From NCBI GenBank assembly GCA_021789755.1, contig JAJYJD010000240.1, positions 1 through 5,751 of the forward strand: a DNA stretch of 5,751 nt. The letters are read 5' to 3'. Position numbers and translations under genes: made by a program. Below, piece by piece: positions 5,344 through 5,751 of the stretch. The notes under the pieces are model-generated. The model did not search any database and was not told the origin of the DNA. It saw only the letters and a list, made by a program, of their open reading frames with translations. Each line of letters starts with the position of its first letter. Positions within the stretch are counted from its first letter, which is position 1. The stretch comes from Bacteroidota bacterium (lineage in GTDB: Bacteria > Bacteroidota > Ignavibacteria > Kryptoniales > JAKASW01).

Positions 5344-5712
5344 CTCATACCGCCCGATATCCTTCAGACCATCCTCAATCGCCCGCACTTCGATGCTTCC
5401 CAGCCTCGCCGACGGCCAGTTCGCCGCGATCTGAATCGCTTCATTCAAATCCGCTGCATCGATGAGAAAGAATCCGCCTAGCGTCTCTTTAGTTTCGGCA
5501 AATGGACCGTCTGTCAGGGAAATTCTCCCACCACGAACACGGACCGTTGTCGCGTTATGGACGCTCTGCAGCGGTTCCGCAGCGAACAGCGTGCCTCGGC
5601 GCCGAAGGTCCTCGACATAAGAGAGCGTCTCAGCCCTTAGAGAATCCCACTCGCTCTTCGTCAGTGAGTTGAGTTTGTTTTCTTCTTCGTATGCGAGGCA
5701 AACATATTTCAT
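5332..5712 (-). CDS. YciI/YCII-related DGPF-motif protein
   Basis: A 126-residue cytoplasmic protein of the YCII-related (DGPF) family (PF03795) with a ferredoxin-like alpha-beta fold. It opens with MKYVCLAYEEE, has the diagnostic TDGPFAETKE at 67-76 and continues LGGFFLIDAADLNEAIQIA (78-96), then IEVRAI (107-112). Length is normal for the family. No reaction is established for DGPF proteins; genes of this family are commonly located beside ECF sigma factors of group ECF42, and a partner could lie just outside this window. ATG 5712 follows GAGG (5719-5722) at 6 bases. Its last codons form one arm of an AT-rich stem-loop. It is probably the first gene seen here of a minus-strand run leading into the VOC genes, 93 bases downstream. 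Confidence 0.9.
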   Translation of the reverse strand: MKYVCLAYEEENKLNSLTKSEWDSLRAETLSYVEDLRRRGTLFAAEPLQSVHNATTVRVRGGRISLTDGPFAETKETLGGFFLIDAADLNEAIQIAANWPSARLGSIEVRAIEDGLKDIGRYEKKF

Positions 5713-5751
5713 GGTAAACCTCGGTGGCGTCCAATCGTTACGCCTGCTGCC

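Overview
The window reads as a stretch of chromosome from an environmental bacterium of moderate GC content (about half G+C by eye), probably Gram-negative and free-living. All supported genes lie on the minus strand, so transcription runs from high to low coordinates. Most starts have clear Shine-Dalgarno sequences (AAGGAGG, GAGGAGG, AAGGAG). That argues against classical Bacteroidales/Flavobacteriia, which rarely use them, but fits Ignavibacteria-like, acidobacterial or similar soil and sediment lineages. No ribosomal or other phylogenetic marker is present, so the assignment stays open.

In transcription order the genes are: a YciI/DGPF-family protein (5712-5332); a two-domain VOC/PhnB-like protein (5238-4333); a one-domain VOC/PhnB-like protein (4266-3835); a DUF1801/YdhG-like protein (3709-3296) overlapping by 4 bases a RibD_C/dihydrofolate-reductase-like protein (3299-2745); a MATE efflux transporter (2546-1161); a second RibD_C-like protein 9 bases behind it (1151-591); and an RraB-family gene (536-127) split by an apparent frameshift. 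Bases 1-126 show no supportable gene.

The gaps in the upper half (5281-5331, 4267-4332, 3710-3834) hold short AT-rich, partly palindromic elements built on AATTC/GAATT words. The 3710-3834 gap also carries repeated TCCGTG words. They look like members of dispersed intergenic repeat families. The 198-base gap 2547-2744 separates the two RibD_C-containing units and holds a plausible promoter for the MATE gene.

Functionally this is a run of small, frequently transferred accessory proteins (YciI/DGPF, VOC, DUF1801, RibD_C) plus a drug/metabolite exporter. The same kinds of genes often lie near ECF sigma factors and in stress or xenobiotic-response neighbourhoods, but no regulator is visible here. 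I see no CRISPR array, RNA gene, transposase, phage gene or convincing new defence system. The points most worth checking are the broken RraB gene, the repeat elements, and the paired RibD_C paralogues flanking the exporter.
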